Assembly (NCBI GenBank): GCA_964416315.1
Contig: CAYQDR010000046.1
Span: forward strand, 1 to 32,259
DNA from: CAYQDR01 sp964416315
Lineage (GTDB): Bacteria; Methylomirabilota; Methylomirabilia; Rokubacteriales; DASRDR01
DNA: 32,259 nt
Direction of reading: 5' to 3'
In this document: one piece after another, positions 1-8,134 of the stretch
Numbering within the stretch: position 1 is the first letter of the stretch
How the letters are laid out: each line of letters begins with the position of its first letter
Position numbers and translations under genes: made by a program
The notes under the pieces: generated by a model
The model's database searches: none
Told to the model about the DNA's origin: nothing
What the model saw: the letters and a program-made list of their open reading frames with translations, nothing else

Positions 1-129
1 ACTCGTGGCATATCCGTCGGGAGGCATGGTGCACGCGAAGATTCCGCGAGTCAATCGACGGACCCTACACGGCGAGGTTGCGACCGGGGAGCCGGCAGGC
101 CGCGAGGCGTGGTAGTGGCGGCGTCATAC

Positions 130-147
130 GTCCCCGCACGCGGGGAC
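130..147. promoter_or_regulatory. perfect inverted repeat upstream of the ThDP enzyme
   Basis: The arms GTCCCCGC and GCGGGGAC are exact reverse complements separated by AC. The element lies about 55 bases before the chosen start at 203 and directly before the alternative GTG at 149. It could be an operator or a leader hairpin, and no T-run follows it. The rest of 1-202 holds no gene I can support and no convincing promoter. Confidence 0.35.
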
Positions 148-202
148 CGTGTCTGCGCCTCGGTGTCGAAGAGACGGTGCTTTCAGCTCGGGGGGCCGTG
201 AG

Positions 203-1816
203 GTGACGCGGACCGGCGGCGAGTGGGTGGTCGAGGCGCTCCGGGCCGAGGGCGTCCGCCACGTCTTCGGGATCCCCGGCATCCACAACCTCGCCGTCTA
301 CGACGCGCTCCTCGGCCAGACGGAGCTGACCCACATCCTGGCGCGCCACGAGGCCGGGGCGGCTTTCATGGCGGACGGCTACGCCCGCGCGTCCGGGCGG
401 CCGGGCGTGGTGGTCGTGACGACGGGACCCGGCGCCACCTACGCGCTCACGCCGCTGGTCGAGGCCTACGCCGGCTCCCAGCCGGTCCTGCTCCTCGCCT
501 CCGACATCCCGGCGGCGCTCATCGGCCAGGACGTGGGCGCCCTCCACGAGGTGCCGAACCAGATCGCCTGCTTCAAGCCCGTGTGCCGCTGGGCGGAGAC
601 GCTCGAGGCCGCCCGCGACATCCCCGGGGCGGTCCAGGGGGCGTTCCACCTCTTCAGGACCGGGCGCCCGGGCCCGATCGCGCTCTCCATCCCGACCGAC
701 TTCCTCACGGCGCGCGTCGAGGCCCAGCTCACCCCGCCGGGCCAGGGCCGCCGGCCGCCGTGCGACGTCCGCCTGATCGCAGAGGCGGCCGGGCCGCTCC
801 GCCGCGCGCGCCGCCCGCTCCTCGTCGCCGGGGGCGGGGTCATCGCCGCAGAGGCCGGGGGCGAGCTCCGGGCCCTTGCGCGGCGGCTCGGGGCGCCGGT
901 CGTGACCACCGTGATGGGCCGGGGGAGCCTCCCCGAGGACGATCCGCTCTGGCTCGGCGTCCTGCCGAACAAGCGGGCGACCCAGGCGGCGCTGGAGTCC
1001 GCTGACGTGGTCCTGGCCGTCGGCTGCCGCTTCGCCCACCGCTCGACGCGCGGGCTTCTTCTGAACCTCGCGTTCCGGCCGGACCAGGCGCTGCTCCACC
1101 TGGACCTCGACCCGACGGTGATCGGGAAGATGCACCGGGCGACGGTCGCCCTGGTCGGGGACGCGCGCGACGGCCTCGCGGGGCTCCTCGCCGCGCTCGG
1201 CCCCGGGGCGCCGGCCGCCGAGTGGGACCCGACGTGGCTCGCCGCCCAGCGGGCCGCGCGGAGCCCGCGCTACACGGAGACGGTGGACCGGCTGATCCGC
1301 ACGCTCCGGGAGGCGCTCGCCCCCGACGCGATCGTCGTGAACGACCAGACCGGGCTGAATTACTGGATGGAGTGGCACTTCCCGGTCCTCGCGCCGCGGA
1401 CGTTCCTCTACCCTGTCGGCTCGGCCACGCTCGGTTACGGCGTCCCGGCCGCGATCGGGGCCAAGGTCGCCCACCCGGCGCGCCAGGTCCTCGCGGTCGT
1501 CGGCGACGGCGGGTTCCTTTACTCGGCGAACGAGCTGGCGACGGCGGTGAAGTACCGCCTCGGCGTCGTGTTCCTCGTCCTGAACGACCAGCGCTACGGC
1601 GCGATCAAGTACCTCCAGGAGGCGCTCTACGGGCGCTGGGGCGAGGCCGACCTCACGAACCCGGACTTTCCGGCCCTCGCGCGGGCCTTCGGGGCGGAAG
1701 GCGTCCGTGTCGAGGGCCTGGCAGCCCTCCAGCCGGCCCTGGACAAGGCGCTGGCCCACCCGGGCCCGACGCTCCTCGAGCTGCCGATCCAGGTGGACCC
1801 GCCCTGGGAGCTGTAG
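203..1816 (+). CDS. thiamine-diphosphate-dependent enzyme, acetolactate synthase/benzoylformate decarboxylase class
   Basis: A 537-residue protein with the three-domain layout of the large-subunit acetolactate synthase class: N-terminal pyrimidine-binding domain, central domain, and C-terminal pyrophosphate-binding domain. The catalytic glutamate is E50 in LARHEAGAAFMADGYAR. The ThDP/Mg motif starts at GDGG (D435) and ends at LND (N461), with the usual spacing. These show an active cofactor site. The substrate cannot be told: acetolactate synthesis, oxalyl-CoA or benzoylformate decarboxylation are all possible, and no ilvN-like small subunit is adjacent, so a biosynthetic IlvB is less likely. 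I chose GTG at 203 because family members begin a few residues before the GGEWVVEALRAEGV motif. GTG at 149 would add 18 low-complexity residues. It stands alone, followed by a gene remnant. Confidence 0.85.
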   Translation: MTRTGGEWVVEALRAEGVRHVFGIPGIHNLAVYDALLGQTELTHILARHEAGAAFMADGYARASGRPGVVVVTTGPGATYALTPLVEAYAGSQPVLLLASDIPAALIGQDVGALHEVPNQIACFKPVCRWAETLEAARDIPGAVQGAFHLFRTGRPGPIALSIPTDFLTARVEAQLTPPGQGRRPPCDVRLIAEAAGPLRRARRPLLVAGGGVIAAEAGGELRALARRLGAPVVTTVMGRGSLPEDDPLWLGVLPNKRATQAALESADVVLAVGCRFAHRSTRGLLLNLAFRPDQALLHLDLDPTVIGKMHRATVALVGDARDGLAGLLAALGPGAPAAEWDPTWLAAQRAARSPRYTETVDRLIRTLREALAPDAIVVNDQTGLNYWMEWHFPVLAPRTFLYPVGSATLGYGVPAAIGAKVAHPARQVLAVVGDGGFLYSANELATAVKYRLGVVFLVLNDQRYGAIKYLQEALYGRWGEADLTNPDFPALARAFGAEGVRVEGLAALQPALDKALAHPGPTLLELPIQVDPPWEL

Positions 1817-1842
1817 CACGCGAACGGGCACGGCCGGAATGA

Positions 1843-2126
1843 CGCGCGTTGGGCTGGCGCTGCTTCCGACTTGTGCTCGACACCGGAACCTTCCACGACT
1901 TCGACAGCGTCCAGCAGCAAGCGATGGGTCGGGAGGTTGACGCGGTCGCCTCAGCCGACGCTACGGTGCTGCTGCTTGTGTGGCCGAAACGTCTGAGCTG
2001 AGACCACTGATACGTGGCGCGAGCCGCGGTGAAATCGAGGCGGCCTTTCCCGGATGGAAGATTACCGCTGTTGAGGCTTCGCATTTTCGATTGCCCAAGG
2101 TCCTGGAACTGTATTTTGAGGCCTGA
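1843..2126 (+). pseudogene. frameshifted C-terminal remnant of a SAM-dependent methyltransferase
   Basis: Two abutting frames together read like the C-terminal half of a class I SAM methyltransferase. The first (1843-2001) contains LVLDTGTFHDFDS, then MGREVDAVASADATVLLLVW, and stops at TGA 1999-2001. The next frame takes over at about 1992 and reads RGASRGEIEAAFPGWKIT followed by a short tail to TGA 2124-2126. In the family the VLDTGTFH strand and the EIEAAFPGW segment belong to one polypeptide. The methyl-donor-binding N-terminus is absent and no start codon fits, so this is a decayed fragment. The family assignment is from motif memory. The UGA at 1999 is not a selenocysteine candidate, because its own frame meets another stop at 2008-2010. 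Confidence 0.5.
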
Positions 2127-2162
2127 CGAACACTGGTACCGGTTACGTCGCGCATAGCGGAG

Positions 2163-2597
2163 TCAGGCTGAGCCGCGCCAGAGCGTGAAGCCCGCCGCGG
2201 CGAAGTCCTGGTCGAAGCCCAGCACGTGACGACAGCCCGCGGCCTCCATCACCGCGAAGCTGACGGCGTCGGTGTAGGTGACGGGGTGAGGCGCCAGCCG
2301 CTCCAGCCAGCGACGCGCCGCGGCGTGGTCCTCGGCCGTCGCGAAGTGGATCGTCACGCTCCGGCTCGCGTCGATGCGGTCCAGTGCCCGCACGGTGGCC
2401 TGGACGCCGGCCCGGAACAGCGTGAGCCGGTGAACCTCGGCGAGGATCAAGTTGGTGGTGAGCAGGCGGATCCGGCGCTCGAGCGCGGTCCGGAAGAGGC
2501 GGTCCGCTTCGGCGTGATGCTGGTCGCGCTGGCTCCGCAGCGCGATCCACGCGCCGCTATCGACGAGGAGTCGGCCGGGCTCGCCGGCGCCGCGCAC
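2163..2597 (-). CDS. PIN-domain ribonuclease toxin (VapC-like)
   Basis: A 144-residue PIN-domain protein, the usual VapC size. The acidic metal-binding residues are visible: D13 in LLVDSGAWIAL, E54 in LILAEVHRL, D110 in TYTDAVSFAVME, and D129 in GFDQDF. VapC toxins are Mg-dependent ribonucleases that cut specific RNAs and are neutralised by a co-encoded antitoxin. The start is GTG at 2597, which lies inside the upstream antitoxin gene and gives a 41-base overlap, so translation is probably coupled. The acidic set looks intact, so the toxin is probably active. The RNA target cannot be inferred. Confidence 0.85.
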   Translation of the reverse strand: MRGAGEPGRLLVDSGAWIALRSQRDQHHAEADRLFRTALERRIRLLTTNLILAEVHRLTLFRAGVQATVRALDRIDASRSVTIHFATAEDHAAARRWLERLAPHPVTYTDAVSFAVMEAAGCRHVLGFDQDFAAAGFTLWRGSA

Positions 2598-2844
2598 GGG
2601 AGGGACCCAGCGGCTCCGCGACGAAGGTTTCGTTGAGGTAGCGGTCGAAGTGCTCGCTCAGGTCCTCGGGGAGGCCGTCGATGTCTCCGCTCAATTCCAG
2701 GAGCGGCTCGTCGGCCGGCCCGCGGGTGAGGGCGCGGATCGCCACGCGGACGGCCTGGGACTTCGTCCAGCCGCGCTGGCGCGTCCAGGCCTCGAGGCGG
2801 GCGAGGTCTTCGTCATCGAGGTAGACTTGAAAGGGTCTGCTCAT
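2557..2844 (-). CDS. ribbon-helix-helix antitoxin (VapB/CopG-like)
   Basis: A 95-residue protein beginning MSRPFQVYLDDEDLARLEAW, with a short beta strand followed by helices (KSQAVRVAIRAL), the typical CopG/MetJ ribbon-helix-helix layout. The C-terminal half, rich in acidic residues up to about residue 75, would wrap the PIN toxin. The extreme C-terminus is Arg-rich (RARRRRARP) and is encoded in the overlap with the toxin gene. Such antitoxins repress their own operon by binding palindromes at the promoter, and the start codon here lies inside the first of three TCATGA palindromes. There is no Shine-Dalgarno sequence ahead of the ATG. Confidence 0.8.
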   Translation of the reverse strand: MSRPFQVYLDDEDLARLEAWTRQRGWTKSQAVRVAIRALTRGPADEPLLELSGDIDGLPEDLSEHFDRYLNETFVAEPLGPSRARRRRARPTPRR

Positions 2845-2892
2845 GATCCGATAGTGTACGTTATCATGAAGACACAGTCGATATGTTCATGA
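2841..2892. repeat. three TCATGA palindromes at exact 23-bp steps: candidate antitoxin operator
   Basis: TCATGA occurs at 2841-2846, 2864-2869 and 2887-2892, so the step is exactly 23 bp each time. The first copy contains the antitoxin start codon, the second sits between the -35 and -10 boxes, and the third lies upstream of the -35. A ribbon-helix-helix dimer binding each palindrome on one DNA face would block transcription. The stretch is clearly more AT-rich than its surroundings. Confidence 0.6.
2853..2881 (-). promoter_or_regulatory. candidate promoter of the toxin-antitoxin operon
   Basis: On the minus strand a -35 box TCGACT (2876-2881) and a -10 box TACACT (2853-2858) are separated by 17 bases. 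Each matches the sigma-70 consensus at four of six positions. The predicted transcription start, near 2846, is about two bases before the ATG, so the mRNA would be leaderless. This fits the absence of a ribosome binding site. Confidence 0.45.
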
Positions 2893-2938
2893 TGGGCCGT
2901 TCCGGCGACTCGAACAGCATGGGGTGGGGGTGGACCCG

Positions 2939-4954
2939 ATGATCGGGCCGGGCTTCCTCGACTGGGGCCGGGAGGTCCTGGGTGCCCTTCCGGTCGTTGA
3001 GGCGCCGGAGTGGCTCTGCACCAACGGCCTGGGTGGCTTCGCGTCGGGCACCGTGGCGGGGCTCCTCACGCGGCGCTACCACGGGCTCCTCGTGGCCGCG
3101 CTCGCGCCGCCGCTCGGCCGGACGCTCCTCGTCGCCAAGGCGGACGAGACGGTCGAGTACGGCGGCCACGCGTACCCCCTCTTCGCCAACCGGTGGGCGG
3201 GCGGCACCGTGGACCCCCACGGGTATCGGCACGCCGAGCGCTTCCGGCTCGAGGGGACCACGCCCGTCTGGACCTACGCGTGCGCCGACCTCCTCCTGGA
3301 GAAGCGCGTCTTCATGGACCCGGGCGCGAACACGACGTACGTGCGCTACCGCGTCCTGCGGGGGAGCGGGCTCGTCGAGCTGGCGCTGACGCTCCTCGTC
3401 AACTACCGCGACTACCACGGCTCCACGCGCGGCCCCGGGTGGCAGATGCGCGTCGAGCCCGTGCCGCACGGCCTCCGGGTCTCCGCCTACGACGGGGCGC
3501 GGCCGGTCCTCCTGCTGACGCGGGGGGCGGCGTTCACCCCCGCCCACACCTGGTACGAGCGGTTCGACCGCGCCCGCGAGCGCGAGCGCGGGCTCGACGC
3601 CGAGGAGGACCACCTCTGCGTAGGCACGGCCCGGGCCACGCTCCGCCCCGGCGGCGAGCTCACGCTCGTCTGTTCCACCGAGGCCGACCCCGGGCTCGAC
3701 GGCGCGGCCGCCTGGGAGCGTCGCCGCGCCCACGAGGCCGACCTCCTCGCGCGCTGGCGCCGCGCCGAGCCGGCCGCCGCCGAGGCGCCCGCCTGGATCG
3801 AGCGCCTCGTGCTCGCGGCGGACCAGTTCGTGGTGCGGCGCCCCACGGCGGACGACGTGGGCGGGATGTCGGTCATCGCGGGGTATCACTGGTTCGGGGA
3901 CTGGGGGCGCGACACGATGATCGCGCTGCCCGGCCTCACGCTCGCGACGGGACGGCCCGAGGTGGCCCGGTCCATCCTCGCGACCTTCGCGCGCTTCGTC
4001 GACCAGGGGATGCTCCCGAACCGCTTCCCCGACGCGGGCGAGCAGCCTGAATACAACACGGTGGACGCGACCCTCTGGTACTTCGAGGCGATCCGCGCCT
4101 ACCACGCGGCGACCCAGGACGACGCCCTCCTCAAGGAGCTCCACCCGGTCCTCGAGGCGATCGTGGACTGGCACCAGCGCGGCACCCGCTACGGCATCGC
4201 CGAGGACCCGGCCGACGGCCTCCTGCGCGCCGGCGAGCCGGGCGTCCAGCTCACGTGGATGGACGCGAAGGTCGGCGACTGGGTGGTGACGCCCCGCATC
4301 GGGAAGCCGGTCGAGGTCAACGCCCTCTGGTACAACGCGCTCCGCGCGATGGGCGCGTTCGCCCGCCGCCTCGGCCTCACGGCCGAGCCGTGGGAGCGTC
4401 GGGCCGGGCGGGTGCGCGCCGGCTTCGACAGCTTCTGGAACGCGGCCGCGGGCTGCTGCTATGACGTGATCGACGGGCCCGAGGGGACGGACGACGCCCT
4501 CCGCCCCAACCAGATCTTCGCCGTCTCGCTTGCCGAGAGTCCGCTGCCACCCGAGCGCCGGCGGGCGGTGGTGGACGCGTGCGCCCGGCACCTCCTGGCT
4601 TCCTTCGGGCTCCGGAGCCTGGCGCCGGGGCACCCGGCGTACCGCGGGCGCTACGAGGGCGGCCCGCGGGAGCGCGACGGCGCCTACCACCAGGGGCCCG
4701 TCTGGGGCTGGCTTCTCGGCCCGTTCGCCCTGGCGCACCTCCGGGTCTATGGAGATGCCGCCGCGGCCCGGGCTTTCCTCGCGCCGATGGCGTCCCACCT
4801 GGCCGACTACGGGGTCGGCAGCGTCGCCGAGATCTTCGACGGGGATCCGCCCTTCACCCCGCGAGGATGTGTCGCCCAGGCCTGGAGCGTCGCGGAGACC
4901 CTGCGCGCCTGGGTGGAGATCGCGCGGGCGGAGCGGCAGGGGTCGGCGCGCTGA
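2939..4954 (+). CDS. glycogen debranching enzyme, amylo-alpha-1,6-glucosidase (GH133 type)
   Basis: A 671-residue protein. The N-terminal domain carries the GDE_N signature TNGLGGFASGT and TRRYHGLLVAAL, and spans roughly residues 1-270. The C-terminal (alpha/alpha)6 barrel, from about residue 295 to the end, has WFGDWGRDTMIALPGL, LPNRFPD and YNTVDATLWYFEAI, the hallmark GH133 segments, with the conserved Asp in GRDT. It would hydrolyse alpha-1,6 branch points in glycogen or similar glucans in the cytoplasm and feed glucose units to the sugar-phosphate genes downstream. There is no signal peptide. I chose ATG at 2939, preceded by a G-rich ribosome binding site. GTG at 2924 would add five residues and has no such site. 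No frameshift or truncation is visible. Confidence 0.88.
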   Translation: MIGPGFLDWGREVLGALPVVEAPEWLCTNGLGGFASGTVAGLLTRRYHGLLVAALAPPLGRTLLVAKADETVEYGGHAYPLFANRWAGGTVDPHGYRHAERFRLEGTTPVWTYACADLLLEKRVFMDPGANTTYVRYRVLRGSGLVELALTLLVNYRDYHGSTRGPGWQMRVEPVPHGLRVSAYDGARPVLLLTRGAAFTPAHTWYERFDRARERERGLDAEEDHLCVGTARATLRPGGELTLVCSTEADPGLDGAAAWERRRAHEADLLARWRRAEPAAAEAPAWIERLVLAADQFVVRRPTADDVGGMSVIAGYHWFGDWGRDTMIALPGLTLATGRPEVARSILATFARFVDQGMLPNRFPDAGEQPEYNTVDATLWYFEAIRAYHAATQDDALLKELHPVLEAIVDWHQRGTRYGIAEDPADGLLRAGEPGVQLTWMDAKVGDWVVTPRIGKPVEVNALWYNALRAMGAFARRLGLTAEPWERRAGRVRAGFDSFWNAAAGCCYDVIDGPEGTDDALRPNQIFAVSLAESPLPPERRRAVVDACARHLLASFGLRSLAPGHPAYRGRYEGGPRERDGAYHQGPVWGWLLGPFALAHLRVYGDAAAARAFLAPMASHLADYGVGSVAEIFDGDPPFTPRGCVAQAWSVAETLRAWVEIARAERQGSAR

Positions 4955-4968
4955 CGCGGCCCCGGCCC

Positions 4969-4997
4969 TTGAACCGCCGAGGGCCGAACGCTACTCT
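4969..4997 (+). promoter_or_regulatory. candidate promoter of the NDH-2/HD-GYP gene
   Basis: TTGAAC (4969-4974) and TACTCT (4992-4997) are separated by 17 bases. The start of transcription would fall near 5004, only a few bases before GTG 5007 and ATG 5016. There is no Shine-Dalgarno sequence, so translation may be leaderless. The -10 match is weak. Confidence 0.35.
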
Positions 4998-5015
4998 AGG
5001 GCTCTCGTGACACCG

Positions 5016-7310
5016 ATGACAGAGACGACAGCGCCCACCGCCGCGCCCAGGCCGGCTGCGGGCCCGGCCTTCGGCGGCCACGTGCTCGCGCGGCGGTCGA
5101 CCTCGCTGGCCCCCCGGATCCTCGTCCTCGGGGGCGGGTTCGCCGGCGTGACCACGGCGCTCGAGCTGGCGCGGCGCTGCCGCGGCGTCCTGCCGGTCCA
5201 CGTCACGCTCGTGAGCGACCGCAACTTCTTCCTCTTCACCCCCATGCTCGCCGAGGCCGCCACGGGCGCGGTCGAGACGCGCCACGTCCTCTATCCGATC
5301 CGGCCGCTCGCCAGCGCCGCGGGCGTCGAGTTCGGGGAGATGTCGGTCGAGGGGGTCGATCTCGGCCGCCGCCGCGTGGCCGTGCGGCACCACCGGTCCC
5401 CGGTCCGCCAGGAGGTGCAGTACGACCGGCTCGTCCTCGCCCTCGGGGCGACGCCGAACGTCGCCATGGCGCCTGGCGTGGCCGAGCACGCGCTGACCTT
5501 CAAGGGGGCGGGCGACGCGATCCGGATCCGCAACCGGGTCATCGACCTCTTCGAGGCGGCCGCCCTGACCGGCGACCCCTGGACGCGGCGGCGGCTGCTC
5601 ACGTTCGTCGTGGTGGGCGCGGGGCACGCCGGCACCGAGCTCGCCGCCGCGCTCGAGGAGCTGACGCGGGGGATCCTCCTCCGCCACTACCCCTCGATCC
5701 CGCGGGACGCCGTCAGGCTGATCCTGGTCGGGAGTGCCGTCCTGCCCCAGACGGCGACCAACCTCGCCGCGTACACGAAGGAGCAGCTCCTCCGGCGCGG
5801 CATCGAACTGGAGACGAGCCGGGCCACGCGGGTCTCGGCCGACGGGCTCGAGCTCGGGGACGCGCGGCTGATCCCGAGCGACTGCGTCATCTGGACGGCG
5901 GGGAACCGCGTGAGCCCGGTGGTGGCGGCGCTCGAGTTGCCCAAGGTGAAGGACGGGCGCCTCCTCGTGAACGAGTTCTTCGAGGTCCAGGGGGCGCCGG
6001 GGGTCTACGCCCTGGGGGACAACGCGGCGCAGACCGATCCCCACGCCGGGCAGCTCTACGTGGCGACCGCCCAGGTCGCGGTACGCCAGGCGTGGGCCCT
6101 CGCCGCGCAGCTCGAGGCGGAGCTGACAGGCCGCGAGCGGCGGCCGTTCCGGTTCCGGGTGCTCGGCGAGATGGTGCCGCTCAGCCGCCGGACGGCGGTC
6201 GCGGACCTGCGGGGGATCAAGCTCGTCGGGTTCCCGGCGTGGTTCCTCTGGAAGACGATCTACATGCTCAAGCTGCCGACGCTCGCGGCACGCGTGCGCG
6301 TCGTGCTGGACTGGACCGTGGAGCTCTTCTTCGAGCCGCTCGGCCGCACGTTCGGGCAGGGGGTGCCGACCCACACCGACGTCTACCGGAACCAGTCCGG
6401 GACCTGGATCACGGCGTTCGCCCCGATCCGGGACCGGAGCGGCCGGGTGTTCGCGGTGTTGGACGTGGACTACCAGGTGGACGTGTACCTCGCGGAGCTG
6501 GCCGCGGTCCGCCGGCGCTTCTACTGGCACTCGCTCGCGGGCGCCGTGCTCGCCGCGGTGGCGGGCGCCGTCCTCGCGCGGCGGATCACGCGGCCGGTCG
6601 CCCGGCTGACCGCGCTGGCGCGCGGGGTGGTCGAGGGGGACCTGACGACCCGGGTGCGCGTCGGGGGCCGGGACGAGATCGGGATGCTCGCGAACGTCTT
6701 CCACCTGATGGTCGAGCGCCTGCACGTCTCCCACCGGAGCATGGTGGACGTGCTCGTGCGGGCGCTCGAGGCGCGGGGCGGGGCGCCGGGGTCGCTCCGC
6801 CGGCTGGCGGCCGCGGCGCTCGCCATCGCGGAGCGGCTCGAGGTCTCGCCGACTCAGCGCGAGGCGCTGGAGCTCGGCTCGCTCCTCCACGACATCGGCG
6901 AGATCCGCACTCCCGAGGCGCTCCTCGGGAAGCCGGGGCCCCTCACGCCGGAGGAGCGGCGCGTCGTCGAGCAGCACCCCCAAGCGGGCGTGGAGATCCT
7001 GGAGACGGTGCCGCTCCTCACCCCGGCCCTGGACGTGGTCGGGGCGCACCACGAGCGCTGGGACGGGGGCGGGTACCCGGCGGGGCTCCGCGAGGAGGCG
7101 GTCCCCTTCACGGCGCGCATCTTCGCGGTGGCGGACGCGCTGGACGCGATGACGCACTCGCGGCCCTGGCGGCCGGCGCGGCCGCTGGCCGAGGCGCTCG
7201 AGGCGATCCGAGCCGAGGCCGGCAAGCAGTTCGACCCGCGGGTCGCGGAGGCCGTCCTGGCGATCCCGGCCGCCCGATGGGCGGAGATCCTCGGCGTGGA
7301 GGCGCGGTGA
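5016..7310 (+). CDS. NDH-2-type NADH dehydrogenase fused to partial sensor, HAMP and HD-GYP domains
   Basis: A 764-residue open frame in two parts. Residues about 29-440 are a type II NADH:quinone oxidoreductase-like flavoprotein: FAD motif ILVLGGGFAGVTTALELA, NAD-binding motif FVVVGAGHAGTELAAALEE, FAD-contact YALGDNAA, and the typical end DWTVELFF. At about residue 440 it passes directly into the second half of a periplasmic Cache/PAS-like sensor (TWITAFAPIRDRSGRVFAVLDVDY). This is followed by a transmembrane helix (about 505-524), a HAMP linker, and an HD-GYP domain with HD at 625-626 and HHERWDGGGYP near 678-688. HD-GYP enzymes hydrolyse cyclic di-GMP. The first half of the sensor and its first membrane helix are missing, so this may be a true fusion or a chimera of two genes. 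The start is ATG 5016 or GTG 5007. Confidence 0.75.
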   Translation: MTETTAPTAAPRPAAGPAFGGHVLARRSTSLAPRILVLGGGFAGVTTALELARRCRGVLPVHVTLVSDRNFFLFTPMLAEAATGAVETRHVLYPIRPLASAAGVEFGEMSVEGVDLGRRRVAVRHHRSPVRQEVQYDRLVLALGATPNVAMAPGVAEHALTFKGAGDAIRIRNRVIDLFEAAALTGDPWTRRRLLTFVVVGAGHAGTELAAALEELTRGILLRHYPSIPRDAVRLILVGSAVLPQTATNLAAYTKEQLLRRGIELETSRATRVSADGLELGDARLIPSDCVIWTAGNRVSPVVAALELPKVKDGRLLVNEFFEVQGAPGVYALGDNAAQTDPHAGQLYVATAQVAVRQAWALAAQLEAELTGRERRPFRFRVLGEMVPLSRRTAVADLRGIKLVGFPAWFLWKTIYMLKLPTLAARVRVVLDWTVELFFEPLGRTFGQGVPTHTDVYRNQSGTWITAFAPIRDRSGRVFAVLDVDYQVDVYLAELAAVRRRFYWHSLAGAVLAAVAGAVLARRITRPVARLTALARGVVEGDLTTRVRVGGRDEIGMLANVFHLMVERLHVSHRSMVDVLVRALEARGGAPGSLRRLAAAALAIAERLEVSPTQREALELGSLLHDIGEIRTPEALLGKPGPLTPEERRVVEQHPQAGVEILETVPLLTPALDVVGAHHERWDGGGYPAGLREEAVPFTARIFAVADALDAMTHSRPWRPARPLAEALEAIRAEAGKQFDPRVAEAVLAIPAARWAEILGVEAR

Positions 7311-7329
7311 GGGAGGAGGCCGTGGTGGG

Positions 7330-7749
7330 CACGCCGCCGCGGCCGGCGTCCGGCGCGGCGCCTACGTCCTCGCCGACGCGCCCGGGGGCCGGCCGGAGGT
7401 GATCCTGATGGCCTCGGGAAGCGAGGTGGCGCTCGCGATCGAGGCCTACGAGCGCCTCCGGGCCGAAGGCGTGCGGGTGCGGGTCGTGAGCATGGCGTCG
7501 TGGGAGCTCTTCGAGCGGCAGCCCGCCGAGTACCGCGAGGAGGTCCTGCCCGCGGCCGTCGCGGCGCGGGTGGCCGTCGAGCCGGCCTCGACCTTCGGCT
7601 GGGCGCGCTTCGTCCGGCTGGCCGGGGAGACGATCGGGATGACGACGTTCGGGGCCTCGGCCCCGCTGAAGGAGCTCCAGCGGAAGTACGGGTTCACGCC
7701 GGAGCGGGTGGTGGCGGCGGCGAAGGCGGTCCTGAGCCGGGCGCACTGA
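7330..7749 (+). pseudogene. tkt: transketolase C-terminal fragment
   Basis: The frame from 7330 reads AAAAGVRRGAYVLADAPGG, then EVILMASGSEVALAIEAYE, and ends in YGFTPERVVAAAKAVLSRAH. This is the C-terminal domain of transketolase, about 140 of the usual 650 or more residues. The ThDP-binding and pyrimidine domains, which would need about 1.5 kb, are absent: the fragment begins about 20 bases after the stop of the preceding gene. It cannot catalyse the transketolase reaction. Transketolase belongs with the next gene (tal-pgi), so a full gene probably once stood here. By chance or selection, GGAGGTGAT lies just before ATG 7408, so a short peptide could still be made. Confidence 0.75.
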
Positions 7750-7780
7750 GGGAGAGCGCGCATGAGACATCCTGTGTCAC

Positions 7781-8134
7781 CCCGCCCGCGCGACGGTGCT
7801 GGGACAGCCCGTTGCGCCCCTCCCCCCCCTTGAGGGGTGGGAGGGGGCGGGGGTGCGGGGGGAATCGATGAGCAATCCGCGTGTGTCAACCTCCCGCCCG
7901 CGCGACGGTGCTGGGACAGCCCGTTGCGCCCCTCCCCCCCCTTGAGGNNNNNNNNNNNNNNNNNNNNNNNNNNNNNNNNNNNNNNNNNNNNNNNNNNNNN
8001 NNNNNNNNNNNNNNNNNNNNNNNNNNNNNNNNNNNNNNNNNNNNNNNCCCGCCCGCGCGACGGTGCTGGGACAGCCCGTTGCGCCCCTCCCCCCCCTTGA
8101 GGGGTGGGAGGGGGCGGGGGTGCGGGGGGAACCA
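7781..8134 (+). repeat. intergenic G/C-rich repeat, at least three copies, around the assembly gap
   Basis: A unit beginning CCCGCCCGCGCGACGGTGCT occurs at 7781, 7893 and 8048. The first two are 112 bp apart; the third is beyond the N run. Each unit has a run of eight C followed by TTGAG and a G-rich arm, so it can form a hairpin of about 16 bp. The plus strand carries four closely spaced G-runs, a G-quadruplex motif, at about 7834-7860 and 8101-8127. The end of the first copy (ATGAGCAATCC) resembles the start of the next gene (ATGGGCAACCC), so the unit may have duplicated together with a gene start. It is a likely cause of the assembly break. Confidence 0.8.
7948..8047. other. assembly gap (100 N)
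   Basis: Exactly 100 undetermined bases lie inside the repeat cluster. The round number suggests a placeholder, so the true distance and copy number are unknown. Confidence 0.97.

Noticed and set aside
65..1831. Long open frame of 588 codons on the minus strand opposite the ThDP enzyme
   Set aside because: It is rich in Arg, Pro, Gly and Glu, has no motif, and is the mirror of a clear gene; such frames arise from high GC third positions.
1999..2001. UGA in the methyltransferase remnant as a third selenocysteine codon
   Set aside because: Its own frame meets another stop at 2008-2010, and the family continuation is in a different frame, so this is a frameshift.
4854..7157. Minus-strand open frame of 767 codons opposite the NDH-2/HD-GYP gene
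   Set aside because: No recognisable domain, and biased composition of an antisense shadow.
7781..8134. CRISPR array
   Set aside because: Units are over 80 bp and contain a gene-start-like end; there are no regular short spacers and no cas genes.
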